Source of the DNA: Chloroflexi bacterium HGW-Chloroflexi-8
GTDB lineage: Bacteria; Chloroflexota; Anaerolineae; Anaerolineales; Anaerolineaceae
DNA: 38,382 nucleotides
Direction of reading: 5' to 3'
Assembly: GCA_002841995.1 (NCBI GenBank)
Contig: PHBS01000017.1
Location: 1-38,382, forward strand
The position numbers and the translations under genes were made by a program. Below are positions 25,166 through 33,485 of this stretch, one piece after another. How positions within the stretch are numbered: position 1 is the stretch's first letter; the number at the start of each line of letters is the position of its first letter. Under the pieces are notes generated by a model, which did not search any database, was not told where the DNA came from, and saw nothing but the letters and a program-made list of their open reading frames with translations.

Positions 25166-26657
25166 TTATAATGACCTCAATGCGAAATGGAAGAAAAGGT
25201 AATCGTTTCCAAAAAGATGGAAAGATATTTATTAAACTTTCTGGGAGCAGAATGCTGCTAACGCCAAGAATTCTCTTAGCGGAATCCAGATTCTTCCCAG
25301 CAATCTGCTGGATAATTTGATTTGGCTCTATTTCAGGTTTAACAACTTCAGAAACGGATAGAATCCATCGCAAATCCTTTTTCTCATCAAATGTCGGGAT
25401 TGATTTCAATTTAACAAATTGAGAATCTGGCACAATCTCATAGTCCTTTGGAAGATATGTCGAAAGAGCGTTATTAATGACTACTTCAATGTTTTCTTTT
25501 TTAACCATCCAAATAGAGAATTCAACATCTGCTTGATAACGAAATTTCTCTCCTGGAAAGTCTATCTCTGGAGTTCTTTCTTCGAAGATTGTTTTTGATA
25601 CTACCAGGGTTTCTTCAGGAAACAAAAAACCTTCTGGATACAAATTTCTAAATTCTATAAGTGCATTCTTCTTCATCTTTTCGATCAATAATTGTTTTGC
25701 TTTCTCATAATCACCAGTTGAGGGAGAAAGAGACTTTAATTCAGAACCGCCAATGAATGGCGTTTTGTTTTCAACAACAACATTTCCGCCAATTAAACCT
25801 TCGATTGCATTTAAATAATTTGCTGGTATATTTCCTATCACTCCGCCAATTAGGCAAGTTGCTTGAACTTCAGTTTCCGAATTATTAGAATTTTTTAGTG
25901 TGACTTCGTTGTTCGTTTGAAAACGCAGATTTGGATTTTCAGACCTTAAGACAACTGTCCCTTTCGGAATAACGATGGAAGAATTGGTAAGATTCCTAAA
26001 AACCAGTCTTCCTGATGCAAAATTACTGGGAATTCGTACAGATCCTGTACTAACCCCCTCTATTGTATCTGTCATCTCAATCGACACAATATCAATTGGA
26101 ACCGCGCCTGAAACATTTGGAAAAGCAATTTTTTCGTTTGCCCACATATTAAAATCGAGTTTGATTTCTTGAGTTACTGGTTTGATCCGAATTTCAGCGG
26201 AAGGAATAAAAAAACCGATCAATACCAGGAAAGCACATATCGCAAAAATAAATATAGTAACCCTTAGAAATACACTCAAATGATATTTTTGCTTCCGTTT
26301 GTTTTGATAGAAATTGGTGAGGGAAGTTAATTCTTTTTTGGGATCATCCAAAAAAAATCTTTTCAGTCGTTTTGACCTTCGCCATGGCTTTCTATAAGCA
26401 TCTGGAATTGAACTAAAGACTTGTATTCCAATGTAATTACATTTTTCGACTATTCTTTGTTCGTCACAGACAAATGCAATTTGTGAGCCTAAAGAAACTG
26501 ATTTTCTTAAAATTAAAATCAAATCCAATTCAGACAGTTCAATTTTTCCTGAATTTGGCCAAACCACCAAAATCCGATTTGCCCTACTCCAACTTAACTT
26601 ATCTAATATTGAATAGGAATCATCAAATGAATTGAGTTGAAGCAGGTGCGTTTTCAT
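25158..26657 (-). CDS. Membrane-anchored protein with baseplate-J-like extracytoplasmic part
   Basis: A 499-residue protein with one transmembrane helix (about residues 129-151) and no signal peptide. The first ~100 residues are cytoplasmic; RANRILVVWPNSG, LRKSVSLGSQIAFVCDEQRIVEKC and GIQVFSSIPDAYRKPW resemble a Rossmann-like sensor or nucleotide-type fold of unknown role. After the helix come beta-rich repeats such as SGRLVFRNLTNSSIVIPKGT and ATCLIGGVIGNIPANYLNAIEGLIGG, which match the baseplate J/gp47-like family often annotated in Chloroflexota genomes. It heads an operon with ruvX and mltG. A role in envelope or peptidoglycan work is only suggested by neighbours. Confidence 0.7.
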   Translation of the reverse strand: MKTHLLQLNSFDDSYSILDKLSWSRANRILVVWPNSGKIELSELDLILILRKSVSLGSQIAFVCDEQRIVEKCNYIGIQVFSSIPDAYRKPWRRSKRLKRFFLDDPKKELTSLTNFYQNKRKQKYHLSVFLRVTIFIFAICAFLVLIGFFIPSAEIRIKPVTQEIKLDFNMWANEKIAFPNVSGAVPIDIVSIEMTDTIEGVSTGSVRIPSNFASGRLVFRNLTNSSIVIPKGTVVLRSENPNLRFQTNNEVTLKNSNNSETEVQATCLIGGVIGNIPANYLNAIEGLIGGNVVVENKTPFIGGSELKSLSPSTGDYEKAKQLLIEKMKKNALIEFRNLYPEGFLFPEETLVVSKTIFEERTPEIDFPGEKFRYQADVEFSIWMVKKENIEVVINNALSTYLPKDYEIVPDSQFVKLKSIPTFDEKKDLRWILSVSEVVKPEIEPNQIIQQIAGKNLDSAKRILGVSSILLPESLINIFPSFWKRLPFLPFRIEVIINE

Positions 26658-26670
26658 AAGCTATCCATAA

Positions 26671-26676
26671 ATTATA
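26671..26676 (-). promoter_or_regulatory. Candidate -10 box of the J-like/ruvX/mltG operon
   Basis: On the minus strand a consensus TATAAT lies only about 14 bp before the ATG at 26657. Transcription from it would leave a leader of roughly 7 nt and no Shine-Dalgarno sequence. No clean -35 is at 17 bp. Confidence 0.35.
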
Positions 26677-26701
26677 CAATACCCAACGTTTTCAAAAAGT
26701 A

Positions 26702-27301
26702 CTATGAAATTTTTAATTCTCGTCTGAGCTGAGATAACTCACCTTCCTCAAGATATTTCCACTCGCCTGGATTCAAATTTGATATTTGAATTGGACCAAT
26801 TGCCACACGAACTAAGCGCAAAGTTGGCAAACCAACTGCTGCAGTCATATGTCGAATTTGACGTTTCTTTCCTTCATTCAATCTCATCACAATCCAGCTA
26901 GTAGGTCCATGTGGTGTGACCGATTTAACTCTTTCGGGAAGTATTGGATCTGATATTTGTTCTACTTTACAAGCTTTAGTTTTGTAACCCCCCTTGATAA
27001 TAGGTCCACTAGAAAGCAAATTGATGTGGTCGTTGTCCAAATTTCCTTCAACAAGAACAAGATAAGTTTTTGTTAAGTGAAATTTAGGTGAAGTAATGCG
27101 ATGATTAATATCTCCATTATTTGTCAACAATAATAGACCTTCACTATCCATATCCAATCGGCCAGCAGTATAAACACCAGGTACTTGAATAAAATTACTC
27201 AGATTGAGACGTTTATCGGGATCAGTGAAAGTACATAACACCCCATACGGTTTGAAAAACTTAATATAAATAAATCTTTGAGATTTGGAAATTTTTTTCA
27301 T
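26702..27301 (-). CDS. RluE/RsuA-family pseudouridine synthase
   Basis: A 199-residue rRNA pseudouridine synthase of the RluE type, without an S4 domain. The sequence IKFFKPYGVLCTFTD matches the family N-terminus, GRLDMDSEGLLLL holds the catalytic D50, and NEGKKRQIRHMTAAVGLPTLRLVRVAIG is the RNA-binding C-terminal motif. The ATG at 27301 gives the usual start; upstream extension would run through the promoter region and the lipoprotein gene on the other strand. Probable target is 23S rRNA U2457 by analogy with RluE. Confidence 0.9.
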   Translation of the reverse strand: MKKISKSQRFIYIKFFKPYGVLCTFTDPDKRLNLSNFIQVPGVYTAGRLDMDSEGLLLLTNNGDINHRITSPKFHLTKTYLVLVEGNLDNDHINLLSSGPIIKGGYKTKACKVEQISDPILPERVKSVTPHGPTSWIVMRLNEGKKRQIRHMTAAVGLPTLRLVRVAIGPIQISNLNPGEWKYLEEGELSQLRRELKIS

Positions 27302-27340
27302 TTGAATATACAGCCTTTTATGGCACCGCTTTATAGGGAT

Positions 27341-27346
27341 TATAAT
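27341..27346 (+). promoter_or_regulatory. Candidate -10 box of the lipoprotein gene, overlapping a divergent one
   Basis: TATAAT at 27341-27346 lies 42 bp before the lipoprotein ATG. On the minus strand TATAAT at 27339-27344 could serve the RluE-like gene, so the two -10 boxes overlap. -35 boxes are poor. Confidence 0.35.
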
Positions 27347-27387
27347 AATATAAGTTTGCTCGAAAAAAAAGGAGAATTGGAGATAAA

Positions 27388-28260
27388 ATGTATAAATTTG
27401 TTTGGCTAATTTTTGGGTTCCTCTTGAGCGCATGCAATTTGCCAATTACAAATTCCAATACACCGGATTTAATTGCTTCAGAGGTCTCCAATATGCTCTC
27501 AAACACCCCATTGATTATTGAATCCATCGAACCTACAATTACTCCTTCTCCCGTCAAATCTATAGATTCTCAGCCAACAATCAATCCTACGATGGTATCT
27601 TCGATCACACCATTAATAACGAATACGCTTACTCCCATTCCAACTTTCTCCGAAACAGCTACACCAACAAATGCCAATATCCCAACTGGAGAGCCTACAT
27701 GGAAGGATGAGTTTCTTACTGGAACAAGTTTTGGTATTACATCTGAGGGCTATAACGATGGAAATACAATAATTTTTTCACAGGAAGATTCTTTAACTTT
27801 GATCAGTGTAAATAAGTCCGGTTGGCGTGGGTGGAGGCTTTCAAGCCATAAACCTTTAAATTATTACTTACAAGCTGTTTTTATGACGGAGACATGTTCT
27901 GGCAGTGATCAATATGGGATTATCACGCAATCCCCTGATTATGAAAATGGGTATGGGTATTACTTTGGATTAACTTGTGATGGCAGATTCAGTATTCAAA
28001 AATGGGAAGAAAGTGGTCTTTCAAATTTGGCTGGTTGGGACCAATCTCCACAAATCAAAACCGGGAATTCCCAATCGAATAGTATTTCAATTCTCAAATC
28101 TGGAGAAAATTACAAATTCTTTGTTAGTGATACTTTAGTGGCAAGTGTGAATGATAACCATTTTTCCAATCCAGGCTATTTTGGCCCTTTTATTGCCGGG
28201 CTGGAGACTCCCAATTTTACAGTTCGATTACAAGAAATCGCATATTGGAACTTACCTTAG
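27388..28260 (+). CDS. Secreted lipoprotein with Pro/Thr-rich stalk and a LamG-like domain
   Basis: A 290-residue protein. The N-terminus is a lipoprotein signal with the lipobox LLSAC at about residues 12-16 (C16 lipidated). A stalk of about 80 residues rich in Pro, Thr and Ser follows. Residues from about 105 form a beta-sandwich-like domain (FLTGTSFGITSEGYNDG, YGYYFGLTCDGRFSIQKW) of the concanavalin/LamG or DUF1080 sort, often sugar-binding. I do not know its ligand. It starts behind an AAAAAAGGAG site and precedes the exonuclease gene by 18 nt. Confidence 0.75.
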   Translation: MYKFVWLIFGFLLSACNLPITNSNTPDLIASEVSNMLSNTPLIIESIEPTITPSPVKSIDSQPTINPTMVSSITPLITNTLTPIPTFSETATPTNANIPTGEPTWKDEFLTGTSFGITSEGYNDGNTIIFSQEDSLTLISVNKSGWRGWRLSSHKPLNYYLQAVFMTETCSGSDQYGIITQSPDYENGYGYYFGLTCDGRFSIQKWEESGLSNLAGWDQSPQIKTGNSQSNSISILKSGENYKFFVSDTLVASVNDNHFSNPGYFGPFIAGLETPNFTVRLQEIAYWNLP

Positions 28261-28278
28261 GTATAGGAAGGTTAATTT

Positions 28279-28854
28279 ATGTTTCAGGCAAATATCTCTC
28301 AGCAGCAAGTGATCGATTATGGTAGGAGGAAATTTTCACAAGACCCGGTTTATTTGGATACTGAGACAACTGGATTAGAACTAAATGATGAAATTGTTGA
28401 AATTGCTATTATTGACAAAAACGGCCTGGTTCTTATCGACTCACTTATCAAACCAAAACAACCTATCCCAGATTCGGCGATTGCAATTCATCACATCAGC
28501 AATGAGATGGTAAAGGATTCACCAACATTTATAGAAATATGGCCGCAAATTCAGGAATTCATTTTGGATAGACCTGTGGGAATGTATAATGCTGAATTCG
28601 ATGTTCGATTAATGAAACAATCTATGAACATCTATAACCAAAGCATTAATCAAAAAAATGTCGCTTTTGACGTAATGAAGATGTTTTCCGATTATCGAGG
28701 ATTAATCGACTCCAGACGAAAAGCTATGCGCAGATTCCGCTTAGAAGAAGCAGGCAGATACTTCGGAATTCCAATACCGAACAGTCACAGAGCAGTGGAT
28801 GACACCAAACTAACCCGAGCTGTTTTCCATTCCATAATTGGCGAACCATACTAA
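28279..28854 (+). CDS. DnaQ-like 3'-5' exonuclease (DEDDh family)
   Basis: A 191-residue exonuclease similar to the epsilon subunit of DNA polymerase III. Motif I is YLDTETTGL with D27 and E29, motif II lies in VGMYNAEFDVRLM, and motif III is HRAVDD at residues 170-175. It lacks tail motifs that would bind a polymerase clamp. It may be a proofreading or repair nuclease; it stands just upstream of the AddB-like/helicase/nuclease/RecJ block, separated by 286 bp. Confidence 0.9.
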   Translation: MFQANISQQQVIDYGRRKFSQDPVYLDTETTGLELNDEIVEIAIIDKNGLVLIDSLIKPKQPIPDSAIAIHHISNEMVKDSPTFIEIWPQIQEFILDRPVGMYNAEFDVRLMKQSMNIYNQSINQKNVAFDVMKMFSDYRGLIDSRRKAMRRFRLEEAGRYFGIPIPNSHRAVDDTKLTRAVFHSIIGEPY

Positions 28855-28893
28855 TTAATAAAAAAAAACCATATTAACCAGACTCGTCGAAAC

Positions 28894-28924
28894 AATCAGA
28901 TTATCCTAAAGAAAATCTGATTTT
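28894..28924 (+). terminator. Weak hairpin after the DnaQ-like gene
   Basis: A 9-bp AT-rich stem pairs 28894-28902 (AATCAGATT) with 28914-28922 around 11 nt, followed by a short TTTT. It could end the lipoprotein/exonuclease transcript. The rest of the 28855-29140 gap is AT-rich; apart from a stray TATAAT at 28934 I see nothing definite in it. Confidence 0.4.
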
Positions 28925-29140
28925 ACTAAAATCTATAATGCTTTTTTTTACTCGTCTGATTCCTTTGAACTAAGATTTTCTTAATACGTAGATTCGACCC
29001 GAATTTTTTTCTTTCGCCGAAACTATTCAACAGATAGTCTTGAATTGGCAAAAACTACCCGTATTTGTATTTAATTGAATTGGCATTTTTACATACACAC
29101 AGCTAAAATAAACAATAACCTGATCCGGATACCTATCCAT

Positions 29141-31243
29141 ATGAATTATTTTAATAACCAAACTGAAGTAGCAGAGAAAGCATTAACCAAAAAGGTGTTT
29201 CTGACCGGACCTGCTGGGACTGGAAAGACAACAACCGCAAAAGCATACCTAAACTTGTTGCGAAACAATAAAATATCGGGAAGTAGAATTTTAATATTAG
29301 TACCTCAAAGATCATTAGGACTGGTATACCAAAGATTCATAGATAATTTTGGTGATTTCAACGGTGGCATCATTACGATACAAACCTTAGGTGGTGTTGC
29401 TCAAAGAATGATTCGCCTTTTTTGGCCATTAATTGCCCCAATAACTTCCAAGTTTACTCCCAAAAAACCACCGATTTTCTTGACTCTTGAAACAGCACAG
29501 TATTATCTTAATAGAGTTTGTGAACCTTTCTTCGAAAGAGCTTATTTCGAATCGATCCGGGCAGAAAAACCACGAATACTTTCTCAAATTTTGGATAATC
29601 TTAATAAAGCCGCGGTTGTTGGATTCTCCCATGAAGAAATAAGTGAAAGATTAAAATCTGCTTGGTCGCACGAGCCTGGACATGTCCTGGCTTATGACCA
29701 GGCTCAAGAAATGGCAAATTTATTCCGTGAGTTTTGTTATCAGAACAACTTTTTAGATTTTTCTCTTCAAATCGAAACATTTCAGAAAACCATTTGGCCT
29801 TCGCATTTATGTAAAGAATATCTGACTCACCAATACGATTATTTGATTTACGAAAATTGTGAAGAGGACATTCCAGTATTTCATGATGTTATTCAGGAAT
29901 GGCTTTCAAAATTTATTGGTGGATTGATTATTTTTGATGAAAATGCCGGTTTTCGTTCATTCTTAGGTGCAGATCCGATAAGTGCACAAAGATTTAAAAT
30001 GAATTGCAATGAACAATACCATTTCTCTGATCCAATTCAACAATCAAAAGAAATCTTAACACTTAAGAATCTATTTTCTTCAACGATAAAAAACAATATC
30101 ATCTATGAGCCAAAAACTGACTTTCAAAATTCATTAACTGTTGCCTTCAATGCATATTATCCTGAAATGATTGAAAAAATCACAGGTCAGGTTTCCGACC
30201 TGATAGACCAGGGTGTTTCTGCTGGAGATATCGCGATTTTATCACCATTTGTCAGTGATGCACTTCGATTCCAGCTCCAAAACAGGTTTGAAAAAAAGCA
30301 AATTAGATTAACTTCACACCGCCCATCGAGAAGTCTTCGAGAAGAACCTTTAACTCATGTCTTGCTTACATGGGCTAAGATTGCCCATCCAGAATGGCAG
30401 CTTATACCTTCGACATATGATTTGCGTATTGCATTAACCCATTGCATTCAAGGAATGGATCCAATACGTGCAGATTTAATGGTCAGGTCAATTTACCGAC
30501 CAAGAAACGAATTTTGGCTTACTGAAATTGGAACTACAAACCTCGCGTTTCAAGAGCGTATCACGCTCTCATTATGCAATAAATTTCAATTCTTATATGA
30601 TTGGTTATTCAATGCGTTGAATGATCGATCCGATTTAGATGTTTTTATCTCACGATTTTATGGCGAGATATTAACCCAACGCGGATTCGGATTTTCTGAT
30701 AATTTCATTGCTGCAGATGTTACCTCTCGACTCGTCGAATCAATTCAAAAATTCCGTAGGGTTGTTTCTGCTGAGCAGAACCATGACTCAATAAACCTAT
30801 CGAAGGAATACATTAAAACTTTAGAACAAGGAATTATTGCAGCCCTTTATTTAGAAAGTTGGGATAAATCCGAAGAAGATTCTGTTTTTCTCTCGCCAGC
30901 ATACACCTTTTTATTGCAAAATCGTTCGGTGGCTTACCAGTTCTGGATCGATGTCGGAAGTATGGGTTGGTGGCAACGTCTATTGCAACCATTAACACAA
31001 CCATATGTGCTCAGTCGAAATTGGGAAATCGGACGAAAATGGACCGACAACAATGAATTCGAGACCAATCAATTGAATTTGGAAAAACTAATTCAAGGAT
31101 TGTTGAACCGCTGTCAAGAAGGGATATACATTCATTCTACCGGATACAATGAAAGTGGCAATGAAGAAAAAGGACCTCTACTTAAAGCGGTTCAGCGAAT
31201 TCTTCGGATCTCAACAAAACCAATGGAAATTAAAGATGTTTAA
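29141..31243 (+). CDS. AddB-like protein: UvrD-fold with intact P-loop and degenerate Walker B
   Basis: A 700-residue protein with the helicase-like fold of AddB/RexB or RecC-type subunits. Walker A is GPAGTGKTT with K29; ILILVPQRSLGLVY and IITIQTLGGVAQRM follow as in AddB. The Walker B place reads IYENCEED (E238, N239) where an active helicase has DExQD, and the motif III place reads FDENAGFRSFL, so catalysis is probably lost. There is no nuclease domain; that is a separate gene downstream. The first ATG at 29141 is used; an upstream in-frame TTG at 29075 is possible. It overlaps the next gene by 8 nt. Assignment to AddB is by features and context, not by a profile search. Confidence 0.75.
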   Translation: MNYFNNQTEVAEKALTKKVFLTGPAGTGKTTTAKAYLNLLRNNKISGSRILILVPQRSLGLVYQRFIDNFGDFNGGIITIQTLGGVAQRMIRLFWPLIAPITSKFTPKKPPIFLTLETAQYYLNRVCEPFFERAYFESIRAEKPRILSQILDNLNKAAVVGFSHEEISERLKSAWSHEPGHVLAYDQAQEMANLFREFCYQNNFLDFSLQIETFQKTIWPSHLCKEYLTHQYDYLIYENCEEDIPVFHDVIQEWLSKFIGGLIIFDENAGFRSFLGADPISAQRFKMNCNEQYHFSDPIQQSKEILTLKNLFSSTIKNNIIYEPKTDFQNSLTVAFNAYYPEMIEKITGQVSDLIDQGVSAGDIAILSPFVSDALRFQLQNRFEKKQIRLTSHRPSRSLREEPLTHVLLTWAKIAHPEWQLIPSTYDLRIALTHCIQGMDPIRADLMVRSIYRPRNEFWLTEIGTTNLAFQERITLSLCNKFQFLYDWLFNALNDRSDLDVFISRFYGEILTQRGFGFSDNFIAADVTSRLVESIQKFRRVVSAEQNHDSINLSKEYIKTLEQGIIAALYLESWDKSEEDSVFLSPAYTFLLQNRSVAYQFWIDVGSMGWWQRLLQPLTQPYVLSRNWEIGRKWTDNNEFETNQLNLEKLIQGLLNRCQEGIYIHSTGYNESGNEEKGPLLKAVQRILRISTKPMEIKDV

Positions 31244-31871
31244 TCCTAGACCACGACAGGCTGAAGTTTTGAAATTCACCAATGGAAAAATGGGTGTTTC
31301 AGCAGTGCCAGGTTCAGGAAAGACTCAAACGCTTTCATTATTAGCAGCCAACTTAATTTCTCAAGGTTTGATTAAGGACGATCAGGAAATTCTTGTTGTG
31401 ACGCTTGTTAATTCTGCTGTCAATAACTTTTCCAGTCGAATCTCAACCTTTATTCGAGAATTTGGGCTATTACCAAATTTGGGGTACCGAGTATTAACCC
31501 TACATAGCCTGGCTAATCAAATTGTCAGGGAAAGACCGGATCTGGTTGGACTTGATAATAATTTTCAGATTATTGATGAAAGAGAAGGAAACCAAATTCT
31601 CCACTCCGCTGTCGAAAGCTGGATTCAACGTAATAAAGAATTATTATCATCCTGGACAAATGAAAAACATTCGCTAAATGAACCCAAAATTAGTAATGGG
31701 TGGCGGGATGCAATTACATCCATTTCTAAAAGTTTTATACGACAGTCTAAAGATTTTGAGTACACACCACAAAAACTACAGGACAAGATCAAATCATTAA
31801 ACATCAATGACCCTTTCATAAATCTGGGGGTAGAAATCTACCATGATTACCAAAGGGCATTGAATTATTGA
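31236..31871 (+). CDS. Helicase N-terminal fragment, upstream of the in-frame stop
   Basis: Residues 1-211: Q-motif, Walker A P-loop and motif Ia strings (ILVVTLVNSAVNNF) of domain 1A plus part of 1B. It ends YHDYQRALNY before TGA. The ATG at 31236 overlaps the previous stop by 8 nt; an earlier in-frame start at 31149 lies well inside the AddB-like gene. Without domain 2A the fragment cannot be a helicase. Confidence 0.75.
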   Translation: MFNPRPRQAEVLKFTNGKMGVSAVPGSGKTQTLSLLAANLISQGLIKDDQEILVVTLVNSAVNNFSSRISTFIREFGLLPNLGYRVLTLHSLANQIVRERPDLVGLDNNFQIIDEREGNQILHSAVESWIQRNKELLSSWTNEKHSLNEPKISNGWRDAITSISKSFIRQSKDFEYTPQKLQDKIKSLNINDPFINLGVEIYHDYQRALNY

Positions 31872-31877
31872 TCCGCA

Positions 31878-33485
31878 GTGGATTTTGATGATCTGATACG
31901 TTTCACGTTAATGGCATTAAAGAATGACAAAGATTTTTTACAAAGACTACAGTACCGATGGCCATACATACTGGAAGATGAAGCTCAGGATAGCAGCTAT
32001 CTTCAGGAACAAATACTAAAGTTGCTATGCGGTGAAAATGGGAATTGGGTTCGCGTTGGTGATCCCAACCAGGCGATTTACGAGACTTTTACCACTGCCA
32101 GTCCTGAACACCTTAAGAACTTCCTGCTTCAACCGGATGTAATTGCGAAGACGTTACCAAATTCTGGGAGATCAACCCTTTCAATTATTGGTCTTGCAAA
32201 TGAATTAATCAATTGGGTAAATAATGCTCATCCTGTGGAGGAGTTGCGCACATCTTTAACAACACCATTCATTATTCCCACACCACCCGGAGACCCTCAG
32301 CCTAACCCCCAAGACGACCCAAAAGCAATATTTATTTACGATAAGAAAATGTCCGCCACCAAAGAACTTGAAATTATTTCAGATTCTGTCAAAAGGTGGT
32401 TGGATGAGAACCCAAATAAAACAGTGGCAGTTCTTGTTCCCAGAAATGACCGAGGAGCAAAATTAGTTGAAATTTTGCAAAAGAACAGTATTCCTTATAT
32501 TGAGTTGCTTCAATCCAGCCAATCAACGAGGGAGACTGCGAAAATTCTTTCTGAAATCCTGCGATTTATTGAAAACCCAACACTCACAGTCAATATTGTT
32601 CGTGTTTTTTCTTCCTTTTGCGAGATCTTTTTCAATATGGAAAATGTCAATAAAGATGAAATGATTCAACTGATGAAATCATGTAGTTTTCTAGAAGATT
32701 ATTTGTACCCACGCCTTCTTAGTGATTGGATAGATCGCATTGCCATTAATTCACCGGATCACGAGGAAAAAATCCTTCCAAAATTAAAATTATTCCGGGA
32801 ATATTTAAATCGATGGCTGGAGGCTGCAGATTTACCAATCCATCAATTACTTATTACCCTCGGGCAGGATCTCTTCAAACAACAAACTGAGTTGGCCTTA
32901 ACGCATAAATTAGCTTTATTACTAGAACAATCTGCTCACATTCATCCAGATTGGCAATTACCAGATTTTGTAAATGAACTTACATTAATTGCTGACAACA
33001 GAAGAAAGATTTTTGGGTTTACGGATGAAGATACGGGTTTTGATCCGGATCTTTATAAAGGAAAAGTTGTGGTTGCTACATACCATAAAGCAAAAGGCCT
33101 TGAATGGGATCGGGTTTACTTGACTTCAGTCAACAACTACGATTTTCCTTCAGCACAAAAAAGTGATGATTCCATCAGTGAGAAATACTTTTATAGATAT
33201 CCCTACAATTTGGAAGCGGAGATCATTTCCAAACTAAAAGCCTTGATAAATGAAGATGTCGAAAGTCTCTATTTAGATTATGGAGCTGCAACTGAGAAAT
33301 CCAGAATTGATTATGGATCTGAGAGACTACGATTGTTATACGTTGGAATTACCCGTGCAAAAAAAGAGCTGATCATCACTTGGAATACCGGCGATACGCA
33401 TCACAGCAACTCGTCTCAACTCACCTCATCCATCCCATTTCTTGCTTTAAAAACTTATCTGGAGACGAAAAATTATGGAAATTAA
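31878..33485 (+). CDS. Helicase C-terminal fragment, downstream of the in-frame stop
   Basis: The remaining helicase, from AVDFDDLIRFTLMA onward, with motifs II to VI. A GTG at 31878, two codons after the TGA, is the only early start; I see no ribosome-binding site, so independent translation is doubtful. It overlaps the nuclease start by 11 nt. Confidence 0.7.
   Translation: MDFDDLIRFTLMALKNDKDFLQRLQYRWPYILEDEAQDSSYLQEQILKLLCGENGNWVRVGDPNQAIYETFTTASPEHLKNFLLQPDVIAKTLPNSGRSTLSIIGLANELINWVNNAHPVEELRTSLTTPFIIPTPPGDPQPNPQDDPKAIFIYDKKMSATKELEIISDSVKRWLDENPNKTVAVLVPRNDRGAKLVEILQKNSIPYIELLQSSQSTRETAKILSEILRFIENPTLTVNIVRVFSSFCEIFFNMENVNKDEMIQLMKSCSFLEDYLYPRLLSDWIDRIAINSPDHEEKILPKLKLFREYLNRWLEAADLPIHQLLITLGQDLFKQQTELALTHKLALLLEQSAHIHPDWQLPDFVNELTLIADNRRKIFGFTDEDTGFDPDLYKGKVVVATYHKAKGLEWDRVYLTSVNNYDFPSAQKSDDSISEKYFYRYPYNLEAEIISKLKALINEDVESLYLDYGAATEKSRIDYGSERLRLLYVGITRAKKELIITWNTGDTHHSNSSQLTSSIPFLALKTYLETKNYGN

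Larger units (their letters stand above)
31236..33485 (+). pseudogene. UvrD/PcrA-family DNA helicase split by an in-frame TGA
   Basis: A 749-residue superfamily 1A helicase is encoded in one frame, interrupted at codon 212 by TGA (31869-31871). The reading is LNY-stop-SAVDFDDLI; UvrD relatives read through this place with one ordinary residue. Every helicase motif is intact: Q-motif Q8, Walker A AVPGSGKT with K29, Walker B ILEDEAQDSS, motif III VGDPNQAIYE, motif V VVATYHKAKGLEWD and motif VI LLYVGITRAKK. The lack of any other damage points to a recent mutation, a sequence error or readthrough. It sits between the AddB-like gene and the nuclease, overlapping both. Confidence 0.85.

Noticed and set aside
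29075-29140. TTG start 22 codons before the AddB-like ATG
   Set aside because: No ribosome-binding site and the added residues do not look like the family N-terminus; kept only as a possibility.
31869-31905. Selenocysteine or TGA recoding at the helicase stop
   Set aside because: The only nearby hairpin is a 4-bp stem, far from a bacterial SECIS, and no UvrD protein has a catalytic Cys or Sec there. TGA also ends other intact genes.
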